A stretch of DNA of 64,000 bases from Alnus glutinosa (lineage: Eukaryota > Streptophyta > Magnoliopsida > Fagales > Betulaceae). Location of the stretch: NCBI RefSeq assembly GCF_958979055.1, contig NC_084892.1:24888001-24952000 (forward strand). Direction: 5' to 3'. The notes under the pieces are model-generated. The model had not been told where the DNA came from. It did not search any database and saw only the letters and a list, made by a program, of their open reading frames with translations. Numbering within the stretch: the first letter of the stretch is position 1; every line of letters starts with the position of its first letter. The translations under genes were made by a program, and so were the position numbers. Shown one piece after another: positions 20,958 through 32,962 of this stretch.

Positions 20958-23900
20958 ATGAGTTCCTCCATTAATTTTCCTTCGTTTGCTTCAATGGCTG
21001 CTCTGCTATTTGGTTTCTGTGTATTATCGTCGACATTGCCAGAACTTGCAATGGGGTTAACGAGGAACTACACATTCAACGTACATTACTAATTTAAGCT
21101 GGAAAATTTTATTTATTTATTTATTTATTCTCCTCCAATTAACTTAATTTTTCCGTTCTTCCTTAAATGTAAGATCAACTACCTCAACGTCACGAGGTTG
21201 TGCCATACGAGGAGCATTCTCAGTGTCAACGGAAAGTTTCCGGGGCCGCCGTTGGTGGCAAGGGAGGGCGATCGTGTCATTGTTAAGGTGGTTAATCATG
21301 TCACAAACAACGTCACCATACATTGGTATGCACATAATTATGCTGCTTACATTAATTAATTATTAGTGCACAATTATATATGTAATAATATTGCAGGCAT
21401 GGAGTTCGGCAGCTTAGAAGCGCGTGGGCTGATGGGCCAGCTTATGTTACGCAGTGTCCTATACAGACTGGGCAGACGTACACATACAACTTCACGGTCA
21501 GTGGACAAAGAGGAACTCTCTTATGGCATGCACACATCTCGTGGCTAAGATCTTCTATTTATGGGGCCATCATCATCCTCCCAAGGCGCAATGAATCTTA
21601 CCCCTTTCAGAAACCCTACGCCGAAAAGTCCATCATTTTTGGTAATTAATTATTATAGTTTATAACCAGCTAGCTAGGTAGCATGCATGCATGCATCATG
21701 ATTCATGCATGCATGTGATCAGAAACAAATAGACAATCGATCGAACTTCTTTTGTACAACGTAACACAAATTGTTTTTGCGTGGTTTTGGGATTACACAG
21801 GAGAGTGGTTTAACGTGGATCCAGAGGCTGTGATTACCCAGGCTCTCCAGACAGGAGCAGGTCCCAACGTTTCTGATGCATACACCATCAATGGTCTTCC
21901 GGGCCCATTGTACAACTGCTCTTCTAAAGGTACAAGCACAACAACTACCAAGAGAAAGGTCGCCAAATAGAAACGAGTCACCATGCAACCTTTTTTCTTT
22001 TTTCTTTTTTCTTTTTTTAAAAAAAATATAAAAATTGTGTTATAATATAAATTAAAAGAAAAACTTCACTCAATATAACAACCCACCTCCAACTACACAT
22101 TATTGTCTGTTTTTGGCTTTTCCAGACCAGACTTTTCAAGAGGTCACCCATTTTCATGGTTTTAAAACGCATTGTGTTAAGAAATATCCAAATATATATA
22201 TAAGCACATACTCATTCTCATACCTAGGCAATGTAAGACATCACAATCACCCCCTCTTGAGACCTAGCATCTTCGCTGATGACCTTCATAGGATTATCTA
22301 ATTCTTGGCGTCCCATCAAATGCCCACTAGCAACGGTTCTTATAGGCTTGTGCACGTTCTCCCATTTTAGGTTGGGTAATGACTCTAATACTATTTGTAA
22401 TGACCCAAATAATGACCTACTCTAACAATACAATATTGTCTGCTTTTGGCTCCTTCAAACTAGGCTTTTCAAAAAATCACCCATCTTGGTACTACTCTCG
22501 CATAAGCACGATTAACTGTGAATTTTGATGGGTTTATAAGCACATACACATTCTTGTACCTAAGCAATATGAGACGTCACACTTAACCTCTGAATTGTCG
22601 TCATTTATACAATTATCTATTAAACTTAAAAACTCTCGATTCAGTGTATTAAACTTGCAGGTTTTTCGAAATGGCCGTTGATTTAAGATTGACAGGGCTA
22701 AAAGTCATCTTAAGACATAAATTAAATAATTATTTCTTACGTACCCGCTTTGGTTTTTGCAGACACATACAAGCTAAAGGTGGAGCCAGGGAAGACGTAT
22801 CTGCTACGCCTGATCAACGCTGCACTCAACGACGAGCTTTTCGTCAGTATCGCCAACCACAGCCTCACCGTGGTTGAAGCGGACGCTGTGTACGTTAAAC
22901 CTTTCGAAACGGACACGCTCCTCATCGCCCCAGGCCAAACCACAAACGTTCTCCTCAAAACCAAGCCCAACTACCCCAATGCCACTTTCCTCATCGCCAC
23001 TAGTCCCTACTTCACCGGCCTTGGCACCTTTGACAACTCCTCCGTCGCCGGAATCCTCCAATACAAGCACCCATCACATAAATCTTCCAATAAAAACCTT
23101 ACGCTTCATAGACCAACCTTCCCCGCCATCAATGCCACAAACTTCGTCGCAAACTTCACCAAAAAATTCCGTAGCTTGGCCAATCCCAACTACACCGCCA
23201 GCGTTCCTCAAACCGTGGACAAGAAATTTTTCTTCGTTATCGGGCTCGGGACTTTCCCTTGTCCTACAAACACCACCTGTCAAGGACCCAGTAACACCAC
23301 AAAATTCGCCACTTCGATTAACAACGTGTCGTTTAATCTCCCGTCGGTGGCTTTACTCCAAGCCCACTTTTTTGGACAGTCTAACGGCGTTTACACTACT
23401 GATTTTCCGACAACGCCACCGGTGACGTTTAACTATACGGGAACGCCGCCCAATAATACTAACGTGAGCAATGGCACGCGTGTTGTGGTGTTGCCGTTCA
23501 ACGCAAGTGTGGAGGTGATATTGCAGGGCACTAGCATTCTTGGTGGTGAGAGTCACCCTCTCCATCTGCACGGCTACAATTTCTTTGTTGTTGGACAGGG
23601 TTTCGGAAACTATGATCCAAACAAGGACCCTGGTAGCTTCAATCTAGTCGACCCAGTTGAGAGGAACACGGCCGGCATTCCGGCCGGTGGCTGGCTCGCT
23701 ATTCGCTTCTTGGCGGACAACCCAGGTCTGTTATATGCTTTTATTTTTTATTTTTTATTATTTTTAGTGGTTATCATGGGTACGTATTTTAGCCCCAACA
23801 AAGCTTTTGGATACCGTTCAAAGTGTCCCCTCCACATAAGTCGGGTAATGCTCGACATTTCGCCGGCGGGTTTAGTCCCAAAGAATTATTTGCACTAAAG

Positions 23901-24272
23901 AATGTCAAATCTTACTAATACTTAATAAGTCAGCACGACCGAATAACTTAGTATTATACCAAATTGAAATTTTTTACCGTTATTTAATTTCTACACTTTT
24001 TTTTTTTTCTTTTTTTTTTTTTTTTGTGAATATCTCTATATATACAACTCGATCTGATCATATGCCTAGCTCCTTAACTATAGATATATCGTACTCATAA
24101 AAATTGATAACATATATTTTTTTTTCTTGACGTGTCTACAGGGGTGTGGTTTATGCATTGCCATCTAGATGTCCACACGAGCTGGGGGCTAAGGATGGCG
24201 TGGATTGTCTTGGATGGGCCAGAGCCGAATCAGAAGTTACCACCGCCACCGTCCGATCTTCCAACGTGCTAA
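20958..24272 (+). CDS. Laccase (multicopper oxidase), complete six-exon gene
   Basis: A secreted blue multicopper oxidase that oxidises phenols such as monolignols with reduction of O2 to water; it acts in the cell wall. Exons by hand: 20958-21080, 21174-21325, 21397-21641, 21801-21929, 22763-23725, 24142-24272; all introns are GT-AG and the join encodes 580 residues. Residues 1 to about 32 form a signal peptide (a second ATG at codon 13 would also leave one). Copper ligands are complete: HWHG (91-94), HAH (136-138), HPLHLHG (481-487) and HCHLDVH (543-549), with an axial Leu at 554 as in high-potential laccases. Conserved blocks include [25 protein letters not shown] and [10 protein letters not shown]. 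Sequence is closest to the LAC2/LAC17 group by recall. Intron 4 (833 bp) holds a Cassandra element. A miR397-like site lies in exon 5. The paired gene is at 55708-58966. Confidence 0.93.
22077..22581 (-). mobile_element. Cassandra TRIM with 5S-rRNA-like LTR, in laccase 1 intron 4
   Basis: Right LTR 22396-22581 (starts TGTAATGACCC, ends GACGTCACA) contains, on the minus strand, a stretch resembling plant 5S rRNA: CCCATC..., GTTAATCGTGCTTATGCGAG and AGTAGTACCAAGATGGGTGA. Plant 5S genes have GTTAAGCGTGCTTGGGCGAG and AGTAGTACTAGGATGGGTGA at the same spacing, covering the internal Pol III promoter. A second, more decayed LTR runs about 22077-22245. Between them are ATCACCCCCTCTTGA (complement of a polypurine tract) and, beside 22396, a degenerate primer-binding site. 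LTRs with embedded 5S sequence define the Cassandra family. It is antisense to the laccase. Confidence 0.85.
22812..22832 (+). promoter_or_regulatory. miR397 target site in laccase 1
   Basis: ATCAACGCTGCACTCAA within codons for [10 protein letters not shown] pairs with the conserved plant miR397 (sequence by recall) at all but two positions, the target's first base and the base opposite miRNA position 3. miR397 silences laccases of the LAC2/4/17 groups by cleavage here. Confidence 0.75.
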
Positions 24273-24786
24273 CTTGATGACCGATTGTTGGTCCGGACCG
24301 GCGGATATGCATTGCATTTTTTTCTTTTCTTTCCCGAGTGGTTTTGTTTTATTTTTCAATTTTCATTAATAATTGTTTTTTGATGATCAAATACTTTCCG
24401 ATTGTTTTTCACCTTTGGTTGAGAGAGATCAAAGGGGCTCTCATGAGATTGATAATAAATATTAATTAATGATCTTCTTCTATTGTCCCTTTTTAAGTTA
24501 ATAAGTATATTGTTAAATATTGTATTAAAAAATAGAATATTAAAGAGAGAGAGGGAGAGAGCACGTATGAGCTACGTATTTACCATCTTTACCATATTAA
24601 AGTTTAGCTTTCTCTTTGTAATGAAAAAATGAATAGTGAATAAGAAATCTTAAACTAAACCCTAAATACATAAAGAAATAAATCATCTTAGAATAATATC
24701 AATTATTCTTATCAAGTATGATTATGCATTGATAACCAAATGTTTTCTCATTGTTTTTTTTTTTTTTAATTTATTTATTATTTTTT

Positions 24787-24823
<37 letters not shown>

Positions 24824-25445
24824 TCGAGGAACTTAATTCATGATTGGGATTGGTTGATTAAACTAATGTGCAGCTTTCAGTGTTAATTTCAAGTACCAAA
24901 GTAGTTCATACTACAATATCTTTGATGTTCATCCGATAGTTACAAGCTATTTGCTTCTAAATAAAGTTGATTTGATTACTTAGTTCTGAAATAAGCGAGT
25001 ACTCATCTGGCCTCTCTTTAACATGATTGCACATTTGAGACATAATGATAATAGTTTAAGGAAAAAAAATGCAAAAAAGGACACAAGTGGATGGTGCAAG
25101 ACCATTCACGAGATTGGAACTTAATTAATCAAAACATAATTAGATTTGACGACTTTTTCTCATCTTCAATATAGATGGTTATGAATAGCACTCATGACTG
25201 TAATTTCTTGGTTAAAAGCAAGAAAACTACATTTCATATCTATAATAAATAAATAAATATCAGTACTGCTATATATATATATATATTTATCATACAATTG
25301 TTCGACATTATTATTGACATGGCACTCTAAATCAACCGTTGAATTTTTTTATTATTTAATAATGATTAATCTAATGGTTCGTTGGGAATGCCACGTTAGC
25401 GTTGTAGGATATAATTATATTTCTCAATAATAATAATAATAATAA
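24273..25445. other. Intergenic DNA after laccase 1
   Basis: 3' flank of laccase 1, then AT-rich spacer. It contains a GA microsatellite (about 24788-24819), a T run at 24754-24768, a TA microsatellite at 25270-25286, and a possible small MITE (about 25290-25425, with GACATGGCACTC and its inverted partner GAATGCCACGTT). It ends in an (AAT)n microsatellite against the Mutator element. No gene. Confidence 0.5.
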
Positions 25446-25844
25446 AGGAAAAAGACACTTTGCCTCCCTGATTTATCCACGGTCTGGCAATATACCAAAA
25501 TTTAGATATGACCCCCTCCAAACTTGCCAACGCGTGGCAAAAAATACAATCCGTCCATTCGCTCGTCTATTTGGACGGAAAATCGGTCACATGAGTTGCA
25601 CGTGACCGTTTAAGACATATCTCCTACCCAAAATACCCCCGCCTCATCCAGCCTTTATCCCTTGCGCTCGTGTCTTTTTCCCTTTGTTTTTTATTAGTCC
25701 CGTGCGTGCATTTGGTCCCCACTCCCCAGTTTTCGTAGCCATTTTTCTCATCTCCTTCACCAACAGCTCTGCAAGAACTAGGGTTTTCAGAGTGGGCTTC
25801 CAGTTTTCGACATTGCTGACTTGTTTTCGTACCATTCCTCGAAT

Positions 25845-26893
25845 ATGCAACCATCGGGCACTGCTTCAACGGACTCGGAGTCTTCAAGGAGTGGGGCAAC
25901 TTTGAATGCAAAGCGGCTATGTTATTGCGGGGCACCGGCCTGTACGTTAACCTCTTACACCGAACGAAATTTCAGTATAAGATTTATAAAATGCAAGAAG
26001 TACTAGGTAATTTAAGGTTTAGATGTTTTAGTGCATATTTTATACTGGGTATGTCGCATTTATGGTGCATTTAGGTATTTTAATGCTGGGTATGTCGTAT
26101 ATTGCATATTAATTTGAAAAAAATTTATGGAGCCTGACATTTGAGGAAATAATGTTTGAACCTTTCGGTGTTGTAAGCTCAGGTATGAGTTGATTATATA
26201 ATGATAGTCCAGTAAAAGTACAGTTTGTGTGTGTTGAAATTTGAGTACCTTTTTGAGTTTAATTTTTTTTTTGTGTAATGATCAATTTTTTTTTTTTTTT
26301 TTTTTGAGAGTTGAAGAAATTTGAGTACATCCGAGGAAATTTATGTGTGGGTTGATTATATAAGCTCGGGTATGTGGGTTGAAATTTGAGTACCTTTTGT
26401 GGATATTTTCTTTTTATCTTTTATCTTTTTCTTTTTTTTTTCTGGTTTTTTTTTTTTTTTTTTGGTGTTGTAGATTAATCGGGCTTGTTATTTTTGGGAG
26501 TGGGTTGATCCCAAAATGTGTTCACATGGAGAGAGGGTGGTACATCGTTTGCAGGAATGACATATAAGTTTGATTCAAGAAGCTGTACGATGTCGTGCAA
26601 TGGTGGAAACTGAAGTTGAAAAGTTGAAAGTGAAGATGGAGACAGAAGAAGCCGAACGATGTCAATTTGTAGTTGAAGCAGAAGTTGCAAAGTCGAGGGC
26701 AAATATGGAGTGTGAAATTGCCGCCCTTCGTAAAGAAATTGAGATTTAGGAGATCAAATACAAAGCATTGAAGAAGATTTATAATACAGTAATTGTATGT
26801 ACATGGATATTGATAATTGTGTATTTGTTTATGGCTGGATCAGAATCGAAAGGTGTGTTCGATTCCAGACGTTATCGTATGTTGTTACCATGA
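25845..26893 (+). pseudogene. GRF-type zinc finger, coiled-coil, membrane-anchored protein (element-borne, decayed)
   Basis: Exon 1 (25845-26006) encodes a serine-rich N-terminus and then KRLCYCGAPACTLTSY and IRFIKCKKY; exon 2 (26474-26893) starts INRACYFWEWVD. Joined they give a GRF zinc finger (CxC...C...C, ending in the aromatic WEW). Exon 2 continues with a charged coiled coil (VETEVEKLKVKMETEEAE, VAKSRANMECEIAALRKEIE) and one C-terminal membrane segment (NTVIVCTWILIIVYLFMAG). Three stops interrupt it: TAG as the last codon of exon 1, TGA soon after the zinc finger (LQE-TGA-HIS) and TAG after RKEIEI. Each is one C-to-T change from CAG or CGA. Similar small GRF proteins occur widely in plant genomes; the function is unknown. 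The start is close to the left TIR, as in element-driven genes. Confidence 0.72.
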
Positions 26894-26919
26894 AGACAAT
26901 GATGCTTTTGTTTAGGGTT

Positions 26920-27120
26920 TAGGGTGATGTGTTTATGGTGATGTTTAGGGTGGCTTAGTTTAGTACATATAATCCATTTTTTGTATGTGTTTATGGTGAT
27001 GTGTTTATGTTGATGTTTACGGTGGTTTTGTTTTGTAAACATCATCCATTTTTTTTGTATGTGTTTATGATGTTGTTTGCGTAGACAAATTTGTATGGAA
27101 TGCATGCTGGGAGCTAAAAT
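26920..27120. repeat. Short tandem repeat, unit about 80 bp
   Basis: TATGTGTTTATGGTGATGT recurs with GTTTAGGGTGG / GTTTACGGTGG and AATCCATTTTTTGT / CATCCATTTTTTTTG words, about three degenerate copies. Confidence 0.55.
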
Positions 27121-27212
27121 GGACAAACTGAATGCACCAATTATGTAAGGCTTAAATTAATAAGCAAATAACCAAATCTGTCAACATATATTCACTTGTA
27201 GTTGCAATTTTT

Positions 27213-27545
27213 TGTATCATAAATTTCACAAAAAATGCATAAACAAATATGTCCACAAAAGTGTTTTAAGACATGCATACCAAAACCTGTCCAAATCTGT
27301 TCAAACATGCATAAACAAATCTGTCCAAAAATAATCAAAATGGTTGAAAGTTTTTCTTTGTATCAAAAATTGCACCAAAAGTGTCCAAACATGCATACCA
27401 AAACCTGTCCAAATCTGTTCAAACATGCATAAACAAATCTGTCAAAAAATAATCAAAATGGTTGAAAAAAAATTTGGTATCAAAAATTGCACCAAAAGTG
27501 TCCAAACATGCATACCAAAACCTGTCCAAAAATCTGTCCAACATG
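27213..27545. repeat. Tandem repeat, unit about 118 bp, three copies
   Basis: CATGCATACCAAAACCTGTC occurs at 27272, 27390 and 27507, with CATAAACAAATCTGTC and CAAAATGGTTGAAA in the same order. It lies between the convergent 3' ends of the two element genes. The small open frames across it are by-products. Confidence 0.75.
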
Positions 27546-28579
27546 AATCCAAAACCACTATCATTACCAAGCATACATGACCATCTACATAAACAACATT
27601 TCAACATTTGCAAGTCAAACTTACATGATCCAAATCTGTCCAAGTCTATCCAAACATTAAATATGTCCATAAACTACTTCACACAAACCAGAAGTCCAAC
27701 ACCGGTCACATACAAACTTCCCAAAAAAATTACAGTCCAAAAAACATTACAGTTCAAAAAACAAACCATTACACCATCGGTCATATACCAATCATTACAT
27801 TCCAAAAAATAAAAAGCATGTCAAAAAAAAAAAAAAAAAAAAAAAAATCAATGCTTCCATCTTGGCCTTTTCTTTTTCTGCTTTGACTCCATAATCTGTA
27901 ATCCTTTTTCAATGGAATGTACCATCCTTTTTCCTTTAGCCGCTGTTGAGGATGTTGCCACTACACCACTGTCAGCAACTTGTGGGGTTCTTGGAGTCAA
28001 TCCAACTACTTTCCTTCCTGTGTCTCCAGCAGCCATAGACCTAGCAGTCAGGTCAATAAAAACAGAAGGTTGAGGATAAATTGGAACTGTCCGAAACATG
28101 TTCTTGATTCTGTTAGACTCTCTCCTGGGTGGTGGTCTGGGTGCTGTCGGTTGCCTGTTTCAGCTTGGCAATCTAAGTCTAATAAGGTCACTTTCCTGCC
28201 ATAAGTTTAGTCCAAAGAAGATTGATAAATAAGCTGGTAGGTAGGATGCATTTTAAATACGAAACTAAAGTAAGATAAGTACCAAATTTCTCTCAACTGT
28301 TGCAGTAGGTGGGGCAATGGGTTGCTGTGTATCACCGGTAATTGTCCTTAAACTCTTCTAAGAACCAAAACACATGTGATTAATCACTATCATCCCCAAG
28401 TAATTAAATGAATTTTAGGTCAAAAATTGAATCCTACATACTTTTTTGGTTGATGGTTGTGCACCACCCTTTCGATTGTTGGTTGCTGCTAGTGCCCCCC
28501 CTTTCGACTATTGGTTGCTGCTTGTGCGCCTACCCTTGTACTACTGCTATATCTAATGCTTTGGGTCTGAAGGCCAACA
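27546..28579. other. 3' side of the transposase gene in the Mutator element
   Basis: Contains an A run at about 27827-27847. The minus strand at 28099-27848 reads KKKRPRW near its end and a Ser/Thr-rich stretch; it could be a last exon of the transposase gene or nothing. No firm call. Confidence 0.3.
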
Positions 28580-31414
28580 TCAATAACACATTAAATAATG
28601 AAGCTGCAAATCAAATAACACATCAAATATAATATAAACATATTGCTTAGTGAAACTAACACTTGGTGTGGGTGGAGTAGGTAAATGAACTTCTGTTGCG
28701 GGTTGCCTATAATTAGATGCTTGCTCCTTCTTCTTTGGACAAGTCCTGGTGTTGTGTCCAACCACCTTGCAAAGCCCACACCTACCCTTCAATCCAAACT
28801 TTCTCATCCTATAAGGATTCTGAGGAACTCTCGACTCATCAGGACCTCTTACTCTAGCCTTCTGAGGTCTGCCTAGCATCAATCTTGATCTTGGCTGATC
28901 CAAAACATCATGCTCAGTCTGTATCCACTGTTCCTCACTAGGCATTGGATATATGAGTGGAGCATAGGCCTTTTTGTATGTCTCAATGCTATAGCATGGA
29001 TCCACATAATCCTCCGGGTGATGTCCATGAAAGGTTATGGCAGAATGTGCATATACACTTGGGATCCCAGTCATCTGCCACCTCCTGCAGCCACATTTTC
29101 TATTTCGGATATCAACAACATATTGCCTACTTCCTTCCTCCACTTCAAACATACCATCGCCAGAATAACAGGAAAGGCAGTCCGATGCCGCTTCACCAAC
29201 GGCCTCAAGCTTTTCAACAATTCTAGGGCACAGCTTACCTTTCAATTTGCTGATGCCATCTCTTTTCAGTTGGTACCTTCTCATGAGTTGCTTCCTAATC
29301 ATCTCAAGCATTGTCAAAATAGGCTTGTCACGAGCCTTCAAAATATATGAATTGAAGCATTCGGAGATATTGTTGACAATGAGGTCACATTTGGGAGATT
29401 CGTTGAACCATGCTTGTGACCATCCACTGGGGTCAACCTTGTCTAGGTAGTCAAAGGCATCAGGACCGATTCTCTTAATTTCTTCCATATGTATTCTGAA
29501 GTCAATCTCAGTGTAAGACAATGCTGCCTTCCACAACAATTCCTTCAAGGCCACCCCCGAAACCCATTATCTTGAAAGTTGGCATATAAATGCCGTACAC
29601 ATATTCGATGATCTGCCATTGGAATAATAGTATCAAAACTTGGAATAAGACCCTGCATCATTCCAATGTACAAAAGGGTAAGTTTACATGTAGAAAAAAA
29701 AAAAACAGGGAATCATAATATATAAAACTATGTAACTAATTAATTTAACTAACCTTTTGCCGATCAGAAATGATTGTAGGAGAAGTGTGCCTCTCATGTG
29801 AACCAAGATCTGAAACTAGGTACTCCAAAAATCAAGTCCAACTATCTTTTGTCTTAGATTCTACAATGGCAATTGCAATTGGGTACATGTTGTTGTTGCC
29901 ATCTCGACTAACCGCAGCCAATAATATTCCCTTGTAAGGTCCTTTCAAAAAGCATCCGTCTAGACCTATGACAGGCCTACAACCTTCCAAGAACCCTTTC
30001 TTTATGGATGCAAGGGACATGTAGAGTCTATGAAACTTAGTAGGCAAATTAGGGTTTGTTTTTTCAACCTTAATCATTACACAACTGCTCGGGTTAGTAC
30101 GCCTTAAAGTCTCATAGTAATCCCATAGCCTGTCATACTGCTCATCCAAACAACCGTACAACATCTTCCCTGCCTTCTTCCTACCTCTATACATTTGAGT
30201 CCTACTTACTTCAACATTCCATTTCCTCTTCACTTCATCTTGTATCACTTGCAGTGGCATGTCCGATTGAATTTTAAACTTATCATATAGTTTATCTGAT
30301 ATCCACCTCGAATTGACAATTGAGCTCTTGTATACTCAAGAACAAGTATGTTTAGGTCTTAAGGACCTCAATTCAAATGATGCCTCAGTCGCCATCTGTC
30401 TACCGTAAACTCTATACTCACAAGATGGATCTCTACATACTGCTACACACTTTGCTCTTTCATTTTTCACAAACTTTATGTCCTTTCCCCTTCTAACATT
30501 GTACTGCTTAACAGCTTCTCTAAAAAGCTGTATGCTAGAGAACTTCATTTTAAGCTTCAATTTTGGATTGCCTAGGTCAATTTCCTAGAACTCCACACCA
30601 TGGTGAGATGAAATCTCACCATCCTCATTTTCACTAACAGTTGGTGACAATAGAATGTCACTTCTACCAATGTCAGAGTTTCTTTCATCAACCTCAACAT
30701 CTTCAAATGATGTCATTTTGATGTTACCAGATGGCCCACTCTCGCCATTACCATCATCCAAAATATCCCCACTCTCACCCCCACCCTCTACATCAGCACT
30801 ATCATCACCATCCCCGACCCCATTCCCATTCCCATTCTCATCCCCATCCTCTTGATCACCCTCCACACCCTCATCCGTTTCTGGCATTGTTGGGGGGCCA
30901 ACATTATCTACCAGACAATCAAAAACATCTTCATCATCACTTATTTTATCATCCCACCATGTATCATTATAATTAACCCTACCTCCATCATCTCCCTCTT
31001 CATCATTTTCTCAATCTTCCCCATCCCCACCTACATTACTTTGGAAAGAAACAATATAAAGCTCTACAACGGAGTATCCACATGTTTGGCAACCAAATAA
31101 GCCACATCATAATCCAAGGAAACTAGTTGTAAACCATCCACTAGATTTTTGGTAGGGTCCCTAACGTAAATCAAATCACTTGGACTGTACCCATGTTGTC
31201 CCAAAATAGACTCAATCAAGACAAATGTCATATTATCCGGATCCACATGTTCTGGATGAACATCCACTTGACCCCCCACATAAATACATCCACATTTTCT
31301 GTCAAACCTACCCCCATAGTTTATCTCAAACACTAACTTCATCCTACACATGCACACAACAAAATACATTATTAATGGAACAAGGGGACCACTATAATAA
31401 ATAAGCCACTGCAA
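28580..31414 (-). pseudogene. Mutator (MURA-type) transposase, decayed
   Basis: Element transposase on the minus strand. N-terminal PB1-like region (KLVFEINYGGRF to DVAYLVAKHVDTP, 31345-31070), acidic linker (30887-30585), MuDR DNA-binding domain (FREAVKQYNVRRGKDIKFVK, CEYRVYGR, 30530-30390), MULE transposase domain (RPVIGLDGCFLKGPYKG to AIAIVESKTKDSWT, then ISDRQK after the break), SWIM region (CGCRRW, about 29090) and a zinc knuckle CGLCKVVGHNTRTC (about 28770). Damage: TGA after KHTCS (one C-to-T from CGA), TGA for Trp after KDSWT (G-to-A), and a one-base deletion in a G run just before ALKELLWKA (about 29555). In the SWIM motif the usual third and fourth ligands (IPCVHA) read IPSVYA. The likely first catalytic Asp is in LDGCF and the second in SDRQK. 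An intron of about 100 bp (29755-29650) keeps GT-AG ends. Confidence 0.85.
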
Positions 31415-32962
31415 CTAATATACACAACACATGTCAATAGCATCAGGGCCCAATATACAGTACAATATCAAAATAATGCTCCAACATTAGTACAACATGA
31501 AAATAATTCTCATTTACTAAAAACCCAATGTGATAATTAGCACTTACACAGTATTTGTACAATTCATCCATGTAATGTGATATATATATATAGAAAATGT
31601 GAGACTTAACTTTTTCGGGGTGTTGCAATCTCAAAGAAAATTCTGTCATTGATATTTTGTAATCTCAAAGACTTAACTTGTGGGATATGTTCGTTAATGT
31701 GTTTTGGGAGAATTTTTTTGTTTTTGATATGAAAAAGTGTCTGATATAACAGAAATCTGAAAAGTCTTTATGCATTTTTAGGAATTTTTGAATTGTCAAA
31801 TTTAGGTATTTGGCTTAGGAACAAAAAACAAAAGACAAAAAGCACAAATACAAACAAACATGACCTTAGTGGCTGTCTCAAAAATGGAGATTACATGCCA
31901 CACGTAGGGACATTAAATTCACAACTAGGTTATAAAAATGTCTGGAACCATATTAGATTTTTGACAATTGAACTTTCCTGATGATTAATAGGATACAATT
32001 AATTAATTAGAGCATTTCTCTAAATGAGGCACTGTATGGTTAGCAATTTAAAATATCTTTCTTCCTCAGGAAAACCCCAATTTCTAAGATTCCAAGTTTA
32101 GGAAAGTTAGACAAGTGCAAAACGATTAACCAAACAATTCAAGTCCTTGTTGGATTTCATAGAATTAGATTAGTCTTGGAATTCTAAACTTGTGGAACCC
32201 AAAGGTGTAGCATCTACTTATTAATTAATGTTATTGGCAATATTGGGATAATTAGAGTCCATTTGGCCTTGTGATTTTGTAGGCTAAAAGTACATTTTTA
32301 GACAAAATGACGAAAATCGTCTCGTTTTTTAGAACATGAAAAAATCTATGTTTTTAAATTGTAAGGGGGTATACTTTTGAAAATGCGCTATTTTAAATGC
32401 AAACTACTATAAAGTAGATGCTATAAAGTAGCATATAAAGTAGCATCCATACATCACTGCATATAAACCCCAAAATCCCAACAAACCATAGTGCAAAGCA
32501 AACTTAGCCAAAAAATTACAGATCGGGATCACTTTATTCTGATCACTGTCTCAGTCCAAGCATACCAAAATATTGAAAAAATGACATATCGGGACCACCA
32601 TAAATGAATATAAACCCATGGACCAAAACCCCCAAATCCCGACAAACCCTAACATTTTTTTATACCCAAATCGCAGTCAATTTATGTATAAAAACATGAG
32701 ACTTAACAAACAACATTAACAAAAACCCCCAAATCCGACAACCATTAACTAACAAAAACCCTCAAATCCGAAAGCCTAGATTAACAAAACCCCCCAAATC
32801 GCCTACAAAAAAAAAATACTTTAACCATTTAAAAAAAGGCACTAACCTTTATTGAACGCCTTTTGGAGTTGATAGGTTCCGAAAGATCTCCCGTTGTCAG
32901 TGTGGAGTTTGGCGACAAAGTCTCGGTGGGTTAGCCTTCGTGTAGAACGTTCGACAGTGCTA
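31415..32962. other. Upstream region of the transposase gene inside the Mutator element
   Basis: No recognised coding region; A/T-rich with repeated CCCAAATC words at about 32690-32800. Presumed leader, leader introns and promoter next to the right TIR. Confidence 0.35.

Noticed and set aside
22469..22530. A 5S rRNA gene
   Set aside because: Only part of 5S is present, and it lies within an LTR with a polypurine tract and second LTR beside it, which is the Cassandra arrangement.
22804..23571. Open frames on the other frames and strand of laccase exon 5
   Set aside because: They are shadows of the GC-richer laccase exon and have no family similarity.
25438..25446. 9-bp target duplication of the large Mutator element
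   Set aside because: Left flank is an (AAT)n microsatellite and the right flank TAATAAAAAT is only loosely similar; no alignment was convincing.
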